NCBI GenBank assembly: GCA_021234155.1
Contig: JAJEKV010000017.1
Span: 489,467-553,466, forward strand
From: Isoetes taiwanensis
Taxonomy: Eukaryota; Streptophyta; Lycopodiopsida; Isoetales; Isoetaceae
Direction of reading: 5' to 3'
DNA length: 64,000 nucleotides
Shown: positions 34,240 through 47,109 of the stretch, piece after piece
How the letters are laid out: each line of letters begins with the position of its first letter
How positions within the stretch are numbered: position 1 is the first letter of the stretch
Notes under the pieces: model-generated
What the model was told of the DNA's origin: nothing
Seen by the model: the letters and a program-made list of their open reading frames with translations, nothing else
Databases searched by the model: none
Program-made: the position numbers and the translations under genes

Positions 34240-35419
34240 TAGAAGATGTACATTTTGCAGACGTTCTGAGGACAGCCATGGACAAGGATAATCTCTCATT
34301 TTTCCAAGCTGCCCATCATGCTGGCTACATGGATGCTGATAAGGGCTTAGAAACTGTGGCTATTTCCAAGGGTACATATTCTTCATTCGTAGAGTTGCAT
34401 ATTGAGCAAGGACCTATTCTGGAAGATGAAGGTAAGATTTTTTTGGTTTGCAATGTAATGTTCAGTTGTTATGATACGAATAGACATTAATTCTGCTACT
34501 TGATACCAGGGATACCTGTGGGTATAGTCACGGCAATTGCAGGACCTGCTACCATTAGAGTCGAGTTCAAGGGTGATGGTGGTCATGCTGGAGCACTATT
34601 AATGCCATTCAGGTTTGTTCCTCAAACTTCAAGTTTTCTATGGCCTTTTCTGTCAACTGATAATTTAAGTTCCAATTCAAGCGAAGAACAACTTTTAATT
34701 CATCCATCAATCTTCCTACATCTGTGATTGAGGATTCTGTGGCAGTCTCACTTGTTATTAGTAACTTTGCTCCTCGTCATTGATTACCATCTCCTTGGGT
34801 AAGGACTAAGGTGATCCCCAACTAATTGTGTTAACCCTCAAAGTTGCCGAATTGTTTAGTTGGTTTAACAATTTCTTTCTTCTCGCTGTCTAGTTTGAAT
34901 GTCTTTTCAGGCCATTACACTTTTTCCGCTTATAATAAAGCTGCTTTCTTAGGTTAAATAGTGGTGGACTCGAGAAGAGCTTGTTCAGCCTGTTACTCTG
35001 AGTATACATGAGGAGTATATGATTAGTTTAAGCATTCCATAGTCGGCTAGAGCTGTTAACTTGCTTACCTCCTGCATTTTAGGGTTGGGATTAAGAAGAT
35101 GAGTCTTTGGAGTTTACACGGGAAGATGCCATAAGCTATACTATGCAGGTGCAAATTCTGCACTGTACCTTGCAGTAATGCTTGTCGTTATGGTCTACAT
35201 GCAATCAAGGATTGGGAAAAGATCTATATGCTGAAAGATTAATAGATGTGGTTTGACATTGAATGGGAAGAGACTTCACTCTCATGATAACTATAAATTC
35301 TAACATTCTCTAAAATGAACTTCCAGGAATGATGCAGGTCTAGCAGCCGCAGAAAATGGCATTAGCCATGGAGAAGCATGTCCTAGAATCTGGTTCTATT
35401 GATACTGTTGGCACCACAG
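34240..35419 (+). pseudogene. Ureidoglycolate hydrolase (UAH) fragment, three exons
   Basis: Exons at about 34240-34431, 34511-34612 and 35327-35419, with GT/AG introns. They read FADVLRTAMDKDNLSFFQAA, HHAGYMDADKGLETVAISKG, TYSSFVELHIEQGPILEDEG, then IPVGIVTAIAGPATIRVEFK and GDGGHAGALLMPFR, then NDAGLAAAE. ELHIEQGP and GGHAGA are hallmark motifs of the M20 amidohydrolases. The sequence fits UAH, which in plants frees ammonia from ureidoglycolate at the end of purine breakdown. In exon 3 one extra base after the GCAGAA codons shifts the frame, and the correct frame resumes as MEKHVLESGSIDTVGTT. The first catalytic part and everything after exon 3 are missing. Intron retention means a DNA-level copy, not a processed one. 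Confidence 0.85.
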
Positions 35420-36344
35420 GTCTGATCTGATCATATCACTTATGGAACTAAAAACCAGTTTTAATGAATTGGTTATACACAAAATGCAATGGCAACTGAA
35501 TAAATTCTTGTGTTCCTTTGAAAGTGATTTCTACCATTGTCCATATGGGGCTTAAAACTTTATTAGGCAGAAACAGGGAGTTGTTGCAACTGAGAGGCAT
35601 TTTTCTTAGAGGAAGGCGTGTTACTGTCCTTTTCGAAAACTCACTTTATATGAGAAAGCTCCCATTTTGTAATAAGTTTTGAGTAATAATATCTATCTTT
35701 TTTTTTGTGTAAGAACCGTTTGCTTCAGTAAGGCATATGAATGGTTGTGCTTTGATTTAACTGTGTAGCCGATTTTTAACCGGTGTAGCCGATATGGTCT
35801 AATTCTCTTAAAAGCAATATGCAGTTTGGATTATATGCATGGACCGTGTGATAATTTCTCATGGTAATATAAACTGGAACTACTTGTTTAAATCTAAGAT
35901 TTCTTGAATATTTTTATTTCTTCATGTGAAGTTCGGATAACATTCTTGGCTAGGTCCAGTTCATTTTCATTCATGCGTAAGTTTGATAGCACTCTACGGA
36001 AGTAGTTTGGAAGCTTCTCAAGATCCTTGACATTGTCAATTTAATTTCATATGTTTTCTCCTTTCCTATTTCCTTTCCTATTTACGTCAGTAGTCAAAAG
36101 GTAAGGTTATTGAGGTCGTGTTATCCATCCATATCTTTTCATATTGCCCCATATGCCATAATCAAACATAATCAAGCTTTTGAATCCTAAATTCTAAGGA
36201 TTAGACTATAAAAGCAGTGGATTTGCTTCAAGAAATAGATAAGAACTCAAAAACGATGATTTGCTTCAAGAAATAGCTCACTTTGCTTCAAGAAATAGCT
36301 CACTTGATGAAAGAACTCAAATAGACCGAAATTTTATAGACATT
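35420..36344. other. AT-rich sequence, nothing recognised
   Basis: No further UAH exon could be found downstream of 35419. A short phrase TTTGCTTCAAGAAATAG recurs three times at 36218-36300. Confidence 0.4.
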
Positions 36345-36800
36345 TTTGTGGAAACCTCCCTAGTTTCTTTGGAAAGTTGGGGAGGTTTCCATAAAATATT
36401 AAAAAAAAAAAAAAATTAGTCATTAATGTTGGCAACCCACCGATGGATAGAACGACGACGGCCAAGAGATGCACGGCTAGTCTTGGTCTCGGTGCAAATT
36501 GAGAGAGCTTTTTTTTTTTTTTTTTGGAAACCTCCCCACCTTTCCCCGAAACCTCCCCTGTTTTTCTTAATTAGAAACCTCCCCTGTGTCATCCAAGAAA
36601 GTGGGGAGGTTTCCACTAAAAATGGGGGCTTCCATGGAAACCTCCCCATTTTTCTAATATGGAGAAAGTTGAGGAGGTTTCCATGGAAAGTTGGGGAGGT
36701 TTCCTGAAAGGTGGGGAGGTTTCGAGGGAAAATTGGGGAGGTTTCGAGGGGAAAGTTGGGGAGGTTTCGAGGGGGAAAGTTGGGAGGTTTCCATTGGAGC
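36345..36800. repeat. GGAAACC hairpin array, block 2
   Basis: A small inverted pair (GGAAACCTCCC and GGGGAGGTTTCC) lies at 36350-36392 with the AT-rich CCATAAAATATT tail. From 36527 to 36800 comes a larger set. Three CCTCCCC-oriented words on the left face seven GGGGAGGTTTC words on the right, with 20-28-bp spacing and AAAGTTG between them. It ends TTGGAGCCCAACCCAAATAG. A related ending occurs at 55115. Confidence 0.85.
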
Positions 36801-39800
36801 CCAACCCAAATAGTAAAAAACCATCGATATATAAAAGCATGTTCCTCCTCTATTTTCTTTGATGTAAAAAAAACTCGAGAGTGACACGTGTCTTTAAAAA
36901 CACGAGAGCGACGCGTATCTTTAAAAAAAAAAAAAAAAAAAAAAGGAGTGGCGTCCTTTCTTGCCCCCGCAAGCAATCCGCCCCCCCGCTCATTCCGGGT
37001 TTGCAACAAGAAAAGAAAAGAAAAGAATGATGCCCTTTCACCGCCATATAGCCATAGTCGCGAGAATTTCGCGACAATCTCGCTTTGTTGTAGAAGCCCA
37101 GTGTGCCGTGGCGCTTGCCATCCCGATTTTGAACACCCAGCATTGATGCATGCTACTCTAGAAATCACAGAAAGGAGATGAAAGGCGATAAAATTGGAAC
37201 CACAACAATCAACCCTTGAGCGGTTGGATATTTTTACGTTTAAGGTCTTTATTCTCTATTTTGAGTATGGCTGAAGAAGCTTTGGGGCTTAACATGTTGC
37301 CGGGGAGTTTGAGTAGGATATCTCCCGCCCATTGAGTATTTTGGAGTTCCTCACGCCACAAGGCGACCTCTAGAATTGGCTCTACAATCACGAGGGGATT
37401 CCCGCGGCGCCCCTCGTTTCTATGCTCAGTTTTACGCGCATGCATGCCTCGGGCCGGATTGCAACATCTACCCCAAAGATTGGCAAACCGTGGCAACATG
37501 TTTGTTCATGGGGATAAGCTCATCCCATCGATTCGCTCAATATTATTTTCTTCCTCAACGCCAATATTTCGCTCGCTCAATATTATTTTCTTCCTCAACG
37601 CCAATATTTTGTTCTAGATCATCGCCTTGGTGTGGGGTAGCACATGGGTAAGTTCGTTTTCTTCAAATTATTTTTCTATTCTAGAGAAAATGACCTACTC
37701 TATGTATTTGCTTTTTATAAAGTCGATTGATCCATACTTGGACAATCCTACCAATTATGATGGCCCATTATAATGCAGCCCACCCGCTCTGCTAAGAGCG
37801 CATCCATTCAGATCCGAGTAGTCCTTACTTTGGTCGATATGGAGGCGTTAGACTTATGCATTGATATTTTCAAGAGAAGATCGAATCAAAACGGGAAGAC
37901 CGGAGATTTTTGCAAGAGATGAGGCGTAAGCACGGGGAAAAGCCGGTGGTGGATCTTTTTCTTTGATCTATTTATCACAACAAGTAAGCTCCATTTCTCG
38001 TGAAGAAAATGGGGTGATTTTCTCAAATTTGTAGGGAGTTATGATGGAGGGACATGCTAATCTAATCTTGGACTTAAACATCTCAGAATCCTAGATTAGA
38101 ACAACATTCCCATATCATTTGACAAGCATCCAAGTTCCTACGTCATATATTATCTATGTTTTGATATACAAAACAGTTCCATGTTTTCCCAATTTAATAG
38201 AGTTCCATATCGGTTCCATAATGTGTGCCGCGTGCCCCTTTGCATGGGCCCCTTTTATCGACATTAATCGTTCACCCTTTACCAAATGATGCCAATCATA
38301 ATCCTTGTGATATCGATTTTGTCTATTCCATTCTTACATTCCTAATTGAAGGTCCAACGGTTATAAAGTTCCTAGATCGGGAGCCCCAAAGGGCAAAGAT
38401 TGGAGGTGCTTTAACACAATTGGCAAGCTTGGTACACAATTGATGGACGAGATAAGCGATTGCCAAGAATTCAGCTAAACTTGAAATCACCAATATAGGA
38501 ATTAAAAGATTATGGAATATGCCCTCCATTGATGAGAATGGCTCTTTGAACGCTCTTCATGGATGAGGACATCCGGTGTAATATTGAACATATGAAGAAA
38601 TGTGTGCAAGAAACCACAGTTAGTCTCTCTAACCCAATACCTCATTATTATCAAATACTTTTTTAAAGGTTGCGTAACCCAATAAACCAACTGGATATGG
38701 CATGTTAGGAGGTGCTTGTGGAACTCCTTTGAGAGGAATTTTCTTAGAGCAAACATATTAGACCGGCTTTAGTAGGAAATTTGTCACCAGTGGATCACAT
38801 TTTTTCGCGAACCCTTTGATGCGTCCCCAATCACACGTTTTTTTTATCCTAAATTAGATTAATTGAGCAGGGAGGCCTTCGGGCAATGATTTATGACAAA
38901 ATCATCATCCGCATAGAGCGTAATGAAAGCTTTTCCGTAATCCTTTTCGGCCAGGTTTTTGCTCTAAATTATCGGAGCTAATTATATCTTTGGCAAGATT
39001 CGGTTTTACGAAGCTTGATAGCGATGCCTTACCAAAGGACACCTCCAAGGTGGTAGAAGTCACTTCTCAAGAGTCCCAGAGGACATTGGGAATCTCATTT
39101 CATAGGGGAAAGATTTAGGATGCTATAGCGGTAGAAAAGGTATGAAGCACCTTCCAAGGAGATGAAGAGTAGCAAATGAGATAAGTAACGAAGGAGGAAT
39201 GCACCAGCTTGGCACAAGCCGAGCAAAATAGAATGTGTAGAATAATAGCGGGGAAAAAAATGAGATTAATGGGCCAAGTCGGGGGCAAGCACATAGCCAC
39301 GACTCTACTCTAGCGAGAGAAATTGAGAAAATAGATTGGATCATTATTGTTTTTCCTTTGCTTTATGATTCGTATGGCATGCATTTGTTATGCATGAAAG
39401 AGTAGATGTTTTTCATAATCCTAAAGTCTTTAAATGTATTAACGTGTTCTCATTATTGTATATCTTTTGTTACTTGCAAAATATCTAACGCTAAAGAATA
39501 GATGTTTTTCATAATCCTAAAGTCTTTAAATGTATTAACGTGGTGTTCTCATTATTGTATATCGTTTGTTACTTGCAAAATACCTAACGCTCATGGTTTC
39601 TTTTGGAATGCAGAGAAATTATGTGCATCCATGGCCAGCTAGCGAATAGTAACGCAATATCCGCCTTCTAAGGCGTAGAGTGTATAACCACACCATATAA
39701 ATAAGCGACCGCAATATTCGCCCCTCTTGGTAATGTGTTAGCCATGCTTTATGGATGGATTAGTTGGCTCTGGAAGACAGAGTTTAAGCCATTGCATTTG

Positions 39801-40934
39801 CTCAAATTCAACAGGTTTTGCATTGTTCCTCTTTTTCTTGCAATGATGTCATATCTGGTAAGCGGAAAAGGGGTGCAGCTTTGCTCCATGGTAAGCAAGC
39901 TTCCTCTATTTAAAAATGTTTATGCATTACTAGATATTACATCAAGCATTATTCACTTATTATATACAAATTCGAAGAAATATTTCCCACTTATTGCCTT
40001 AGAGTTCAGAGTTCACAAAAGCATGTCATGTGATTGTCATGTGATTATATTGTTCTAAGTTCCTTTCTTATGATTGTACAACAGGGAGAGCCTTCAGATT
40101 ATCTTTCATTTGCAAAATATTTAAATGTTGATCTTTGGTCCTTTTTCATGATTCATTGCGTGTGAGAGAAGCTTTATGTCTTTTGTAAGAATAAGAGGAA
40201 GAAGATTGGTGCCAATGCCTATTTCATACCGTTAGTCTTTGGTATTGAGCGCATAAAAACACACCGCACTATAGATCACACAGTTCCACCCATCTTAATT
40301 GGTGATTTAACATCCATGACATCGAGGGAGATCGCCAAGTTGTTCAGGAAACAATGCAAGTTGATTACTAAGCGCCATAATTATCTCAAGTTTCCTTTCA
40401 AAAAATTCATACACCATAGGAGCCAGGGGCATAACTCCCTCAAATTAAATTCTAATAACATTGTGGTTCTTCCCTCCCATGGCTGAAGAAGAATTAATTT
40501 CTTTTGTGATCCATACATGCAGGATTTGATGTTTACAATGATACAAAGAGCTCGGATTGTTTTATATAATGCTAAAAGGAAAGCTAGTTCCGCATACAAT
40601 TGTATCTACATTGTTGTACTTTGCATGTTTTTAATGGTCATTAATTATTATGCAACATTTGGAATGGTGGATTAATTATTAGGCAGAGAAATAAGTCAAT
40701 TCAATTTAACCCATCCAATTACCATACTCATTGGAATTTGCAATAAGTCAATTTCAATTTAACCCATCCAATTACCATACTCATTGGAATTTGCAAGAAC
40801 AACTAATTGATTTGTGTTCTCTAGGAAAATAAAAAATTTCAAATTTTCATCTTTCCTTTCCCAAATAAAAGTTTCACTTCCTTGCGGCAAGGGCACTAGG
40901 CGAGAACGCCTTTTATCCTTTCGATTGTTCCACT
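36801..40934. other. Intergenic sequence with several tandem duplications; no gene supported
   Basis: Duplications by eye: a 36-bp unit beginning CGCTCAATATTATTTTC at 37534 and 37574; a 96-bp unit at 39399-39494 and 39495-39592; a 52-bp unit at 40691-40742 and 40743-40794. Open frames such as 37209-37499 (-) and 38225-38443 (+) have no family I know. A 72-codon frame with LTFLIEGPTVIKFLDREPQR (38225-38443) might be a gene fragment. Confidence 0.45.
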
Positions 40935-41395
40935 AGCAATAGCGACCGGGTGGTTAGGCTATTGGAAACGGGTGTTCCCCGCCCAAGCTCAAATCCCAAT
41001 CGCTACTATTGGGTGGTCAGAAATGTTCTATGTTCATGGCGATGATGGCCTAGTGGTCAGAACCAATCGGATATGGGTGTTCCCGCCAAGGTTCAAACCC
41101 CATCTGGCTATCATTGCATGACATGTTTGAAAGAAAAATATATAACACTTTTCATTGGGAATCTTTACAATCGTTATGATCAAGAACCTTCTATTGTGCA
41201 AAAGTTTGAACGCGACGGTGAAGAAATGCAGTTCAATTCCCGCAGGGTTCTAGCTTTTAAAATAGACAAGACCGGGAAGAGAAACGTTCGTGGAGGCATC
41301 CTATAGTCGTTATGGTTAGCATCCTTCTATTGTGCAGGCGCTGAACACAAGGGCCAAAAAAAAAAGTGTAGGTTCAAATCCTAGATGGGTTGGTG
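40935..41395 (+). mobile_element. tRNA-derived SINE heads, three degenerate units
   Basis: The clearest unit has a perfect pol III A box TGGCCTAGTGG (41046-41056) and B box GGTTCAAACCC (41090-41100), 34 bp apart as in tRNA genes. A diverged relative stands at 40935-41010, with GGTGGTTAGG and GCTCAAATCCC. A third B box, GGTTCAAATCC, lies at about 41372. No intact cloverleaf can be drawn, and no poly(A) tail or target duplication was found for these units. Hence they are SINE heads or tRNA pseudogenes, not functional tRNA. Confidence 0.6.
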
Positions 41396-42031
41396 AAGAA
41401 GCGCGGCAAGGCCGCTAGGCCGCCATAAGTTTTCTTGTATCTCGTAATAAGTATGCCATGGGCTCTTTGCCATATTTAAAACTACACCACCACAAATTTC
41501 GATTTGTAGCAAAGAGGAAAAGTTACTAGTTGTAATAAGGAAAAAAATAGTAAGCTGTAATGCTTGCTTTGCTGCCTCGAAGTAATTTTTTCTCACTTCA
41601 ATGTGTGTTAATGCTTGCTTTTCTGCCTTAAATAATCTATTCTCCTTTCAACGGGGAACCAAAATTATTCTTCTTCGAATATATTACAGTTAACAGGGTT
41701 AATTCCCTCTTAAGCTATTGTATTCTTAAGCATTTTGATTTGATTTTAATTTGATATTATAGCTATTGAGTGCTTGGTGAATAGTGGTAGTGAATTGGTC
41801 GTAATATACTTTTGAGTTCTCTTTGTCTTGGTAAAATGGGATCCGGTTGTGAATTTTGTTTGCAGGAACGATCCGATTCAAACTTATAAATTCCGATTGG
41901 GTGAGAAATCTATAGGAAATTTTCCGATGGGAGGGAAAAGGTTTCCCCAACGCGGAGGCTGCCTTTGCACCATATCTAGAGCCAATTATTAGAGGTGAGT
42001 ACAGGTCTAATAGACACGATCTGCCTGATGT

Positions 42032-42484
42032 TTGGTTTGGGTTTTTAGCAGAGCATATTTGGGGCTCCGGACTTTGCCCTACCATCATTGGGTAAAGCAA
42101 GAAAGCCTATTTGCATCTGATCTCTTCATCGATTTCAAGCCCCCCGAATCTTCTTCCAAGCCCAAATGGCTGAGTGGGTACCTTCAGGATATGGCCGGAA
42201 TGCTTAGAAATGGGGGATGGGCTGGAATGCTCAGAAATGGGGGGTGGGAAGAAGAGGAGATTGCAGAGACGATTGAAGTATCTAGATCATCTCCTGCTCC
42301 ATCAAAATCACAAGAGAAATACTTAGTTCCTCGGAATTTAGCCTGCAAGATGGATGATATATCCAAATCCTTGGAGTATGTCGAATTTCAGCATACAGAA
42401 TGTGGCAAAAGCTTTGAATTCGGAACAAAATGCCGGATTAGCTATTGGTCAGCCCATATCCCATGCATTGGATTGAAGGTTTGA
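42032..42484 (+). other. Open frame of 150 codons, unrecognised
   Basis: The frame reads through LFASDLFIDFKPPESSSKPK, WLSGYLQDMAGMLRNGGW and KSQEKYLVPRNLACKMDDIS. The block MLRNGGW is duplicated in tandem (27 bp, in frame). No start context, intron or homology supports a gene. A different frame just upstream (41910-42070) also looks codon-like (NAEAAFAPYLEPIIRGEYRS), so this could be a frameshifted gene remnant. Confidence 0.3.
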
Positions 42485-44075
42485 GATCTAATTGCGTCGT
42501 CACCACCGAAGAAACCATGTGGAGATATCAAACAAAAAAGCCTAAATTATAGGCCATAAATGCACGATAAGTGCATATCATAAATGCGTCTCATCTAATA
42601 CAAAAAATCCAAAGCATTCTTCTTCCCTTAAAATTTTGTTTGCAAGTACGTGTCACCACCAGGATGTTTCAAACAAATTAGCTTCAAATAAATAGTGTCA
42701 AACAAAAAAGAAGACTAAATTATATATGAGTGAAAGATAAATAATTACACCATTGTATTTTAGAAAATTATGGAGTATATATAAAAGAAATTCCTTTATT
42801 AATTTCTAAGTCTTTCTCAAATGCAAAAGTAAGTTAGTTTTTTCTTGTCAATACTTGTCAATACTGTGGGAACGATCAGTGCAACAATTACATTGTTGTA
42901 ACTTTTGAGGATGATACTAACAAGGATGCTATTTATAATTTGGTAAAAGGTAGGGAACAGTCGATATCAGGCCTATGATCACAAAGAGTTTGTATCATCT
43001 CAAATGGCAATTGAACAACTGTGCTTTACAGTATTGGAGGTAGCCAAACAAATATTAACTTCATGGAGGAAGGATTGTCAGTTTCTCGAGATCAAGGATT
43101 ATATAAGAAGATTTACTATATCATGTTGACGTTAACCAATTATTGTTCACAAAGATATTTCAGAAATAGAAAAGATGATACATACATACACTAACTGAAT
43201 TTGGAGTTTAGAGCCGCTATATGCTAGGGCGGCTTAGGCCGCCGCCCGCTTCTTGCGTGCTCAGGCAAAGGGTGGATGCGAAGGTGGCGGGGCTCTCGCG
43301 ACCAACGCCATTCCCAAAGCGTAATTTTGGGGTCACCGGGTTCTTGGTATTGCATTTGGGCATCGGAGTTTCCGTTTCGCTTTGAGTATGGTAGAGCACA
43401 AATGCTTCGCGGATTTTGTCAGGAGGTTCTACCGTAAGTTAGATGAGTTTCTTTTGGCATGTATTTCAGCTCGGTGGAATAGCGTATGGAATCAGCATGC
43501 TACCGCGACTCACCGTGGTATAGCAGAGGGAAATAGCACTTCAGGCATGTGCTACGCGACTCATCGCGGTCTTCAAGGCGCGACTCATTGCGAGTTGGGC
43601 CCGCACCGATTTTGATCCGTGATCTTGTTCACCGGCTTCTATGTTGCTTGTCTTGGCTCATCAGTTTTCTAGAAAGGTGATTGTAAAGCGTGATATACTT
43701 CTGGGGTGTATTGTGCACCTTGGCACCCATACGAGCTTTCCGGTCAAGATATTGTGAGTTACTCTTTGTGCTTTTTGCTCCCCCATCCCGGCTGGGGAAG
43801 CTTGGCGCCTAACCGAGAGAGGTCCGCGGTTGTCATTAAATCAAGATTTCTAAGGTGTAACCTGCATGGAGACCTAGGTTGTCCCCATTCTTTGACAGAG
43901 ATGTAAGTGAATCAATAACCCATGTAAGGGCATTAGCGGTATGGTTAAGTGTGGACCGGAGGCCTGACCGCTCATTAATTTTGGGGAAGAAGTGAGGCTA
44001 CCTCCCTTAGTACAGCGGAAAAGTGAGGGAACTCCATCTAGTAACTCAAAATAGTTGGATTTCTGGCCAAGTTAA

Positions 44076-44502
44076 TGTTGAAAATGTTATCATCCAGCAT
44101 TTAACAGTTTAAGACAAAATGACTATTGTTTTAATGGTGATGGCATTGGAAATGTTAGTGACAGAGAGGGACGGACATGGAGATTAGGTTATGGCATTTG
44201 TGGGATAGAGGCATATCTGTGAATAGCCAGATAGGAGCCGTGGATCCGAGGAGGCGTATGAGTTGTGACAAATGGAAGGAACCGGATTGTTGAAGCCGAA
44301 AGGTGAAGTGCGTGCAATTCGAGGATGGAGATTAGATTTTGATTGTGTATCCAAAGATCGTGTTGTTTGAATCGGCGCGTGGTGACAGATTTGTTTCCCA
44401 CATTGTGCAAGGTGTATCCCAGATTATTATCTGGTGGAGATTGTTGAAGGAGGAAGAGACCGGCTTTCTTGGATTCAAATCCTAGGCTCTATTTTCTATC
44501 GC
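44076..44502 (+). repeat. LTR 1 of the copia array
   Basis: Starts TGTTGAAAATGTTATC and ends before the primer-site-like TGGTATCGTGAGCC at 44503. Preceded by GCCAAGTTAA. Confidence 0.8.
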
Positions 44503-44689
44503 TGGTATCGTGAGCCGTGGTCATAATTATGGAAACAAATTCGGCCGCAACAGCCTCCATCGACCATTGACTCGAGTCGAGAGAACCGGATTGCTTCCGT
44601 GAAAAATTAATAAAAGAGATAAAGGAATGCACACCCTTAAAGGTACGATGGGAAATGGGCATTTGCATGAAGTAAAAGGATGTGGGAAA

Positions 44690-45640
44690 GTTGGAGTTTT
44701 ATCATGAAGGTGAAGATAAAATATGTTTGAGAATGCTTTATATACCCCGGTATGTTATTTAACTTGATTTCGCGGGTGTAATTTAGTAGACTCTGGATAT
44801 AAAGTAAATTTTGATTCTTATCGCTGTGAAATGGTGGGTAACTAAGAGAAGGATATATGCAAGAAGAAAAGGGAAATTGTATTGTTTGATGTCGCGGCCT
44901 TGTGTTTGAAGTGTTAATTTATTAGATTTGTGGCATCTCGACTTGGCCATGTAAATAATGCAACCATAAAAATCATGAGCAAACATAATTTGGTAGAAGA
45001 TTTTGCCTAACAAAGATAACCAGGTAAGAGCAACAAAATTTGTCGGTTGTATGCTTTTGGGAAGCAAACTAGACACAATTTTAAGCCCGTTTGCTGCCAA
45101 GACTTTGGGACTTTTGAATTTGGTACATACGATTTGTGCGGACCGATGCGCGGGTTCGAGTATGAGTGGCAAGACATATTTCATCACATTTATTGATGAT
45201 TTTTCCCAGAGAACAAAATGCGTTATTTTTTGAAATCGGCGATCGTTTATTCAGCGTTTCAACGAGACGCCTAGGAGTTGAAAACGCCAGCGCCGCATTC
45301 GTGGGGAGAATATATGTCGGGCATTCATGCAGCTTTGTCATGAGAAAGGGATTAGACGCCAATTTACATGCGATATACGCCATGGTAATGGCATCGCTGG
45401 AGAGAAAAAAACAGTGACACTTATGAACGTGGTAAGATCTATGTTAAAACATGGTTGCCTAACTATCTCTCAGGGGCGTGTTTTCTGCTCAGCCGCATGT
45501 TACATTCAAAATAAATTGCCGTCTCGCCGGTATCCAAGGAAGAATTCTCAAGAGGTATGGTCCGGGTAGAAAACAACTGTGAAGAGATTATGCGGTATAT
45601 GGTTGTTTAGGTATATGCATGTGCCGTAAGAGTTGCGGTC
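44690..45640 (+). pseudogene. Copia pol fragment, array copy 1 (pre-integrase and integrase)
   Basis: In broken frames: GNGHLHEVKG, FDSYRCEMVGN and the GAG-pre-integrase stretch LGHVNNATIKIMSKHNL near 44950. Then the integrase: LCGP, SMSGKTYFITFIDDFS (45160-45210), HEKGIRRQFTC, LMNVVRSMLKHGCLT, CYIQNKLPSRRYPRKN and EVWSG. The order is that of copia integrase. Frameshifts lie near 45225, 45350 and 45410. The region SDRGGEY, with the second active-site aspartate, is damaged. Confidence 0.85.
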
Positions 45641-47109
45641 CAAACTAGATGATCGTGAGCATAGGAAACATATTTGATTGGGTATGAGGACCAAGGGTAC
45701 GTATCTATATGATCCTAAAACCAGAAAATTTATATAAGCTCTGATGTGGTATTTGACGAGACCATTGAATATTACACCATTGTATTTTAGAAAATTATGG
45801 AGTATATATAAAAGAAATCCTTTATTAATTTCAAGTCTTTTCAAATGCAAAAGTAAGTTAGTTTTTTCTTGTCAATACTTTTTGTCAATACCGGTGGAAC
45901 GATCGCTGCAAACAATTACATTGTTGTAACTTTTGAGGATGATACTAACAAGGATGCTATTTATAATTTGGTAAAAGGTAGGGGAAAATGATATCGTGCC
46001 TATGATCACAAAGAGTTTGTATCATCTCAAATGGCAATTGAACAATCGCGGTTTTTACAAAGATTGGAGGTAGCCAAACAACATTAACTTCATGGAGGAA
46101 GGATTGTCGGGCTGGCCGAGATCAAGGGATTATATAAGAAGATTTACTATATCATGTTGACGCTAACCAATTATTGTTCACAAAGATATTTCTAAATAGA
46201 AAAGATGATACATACATACACCAATCAATTTGGAGCGAGAGCCGCTAGGCGGCTTAGGGGCTGGCTTAGGCCGCTCGCTTTTGCGTGCTCGTGCAAAGGG
46301 TGGATGTATGGCGGTGTGGTTTCGCACCACCGCCATTCCCAAAGCGTAAGCGGGCCGGGTCACCGGTTCTTGGTATTGTACCGGGCACGGAAGTTCCCCG
46401 CTTCGCTTGAGTATGGCAGCACAAATGCTTCGTGATTTTGTCCCGAGGTTCTAATCGGGTAAGTTAGATGAGTTTTCTTGGCATGTATTTCAGCCTTCGC
46501 GGGAATAGCGTATGAATCAAAGATGCTACCGCACTCAACGGTGGTATAAAGAGGAGGAAATAGCACTCGTGCATGTGCAATCGACTTCATCAAAGGGTCT
46601 TCAAGGCCCGAGACTCATTGCGTGCTGGGCCTGCACCGATTTTGATCAGCATCTTGTTCATCGGGCTTCTATGTTGCTTTGTCTTGGCTCACGGGTTTCC
46701 AGCCAGGATTAAAAACGTATATACTCTGGGCGGTATTGTGCACCTGGCACCCTCGTTAATGCAGCTTCGGGTCAAGATATTGTGAGTTACTCTTGTGCTT
46801 TTTGCTCCCCCCATCCCGGCCGGGAAGCTTTTACGCCTAAATCGGAGAGAGAGGTCCAGGTCGTTGTCATTAAATCAAGATTTCTAGGTGTAAACCTGTA
46901 TGAGACCTAGGTTGTCTCATTGTCGCGATAGAGTCGTAAGTGAATCAATAACCCATGTAAGGGAATTAGCGGATGGTTAAACAGTGGACTGCAGGCCTGA
47001 CCGCTCATTAATTTTTGGGGAAGAAGTGGAGGCTACCTCCCTTAGTACAGTCGAAAAGTGACTAACTCCATCTAGTAACTCAAAATAGTTGGATTTCTCG
47101 CCAAGTTAA

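Noticed and set aside
36416-37168. 250-codon minus-strand frame
   Set aside because: It reads across the GGAAACC hairpin array and two homopolymer A-runs, with N/L/P/T-rich repetitive translation and no domain.
39735-40058. Small GTPase (ARL-like) start, MLAMLYGWISWLWKTEF
   Set aside because: Only the first residues have a vague likeness. No P-loop or switch motif follows in any frame.
41045-41117. Functional tRNA gene
   Set aside because: A and B boxes are good, but acceptor and anticodon stems cannot be drawn. Neighbouring degenerate relatives point to SINE heads.
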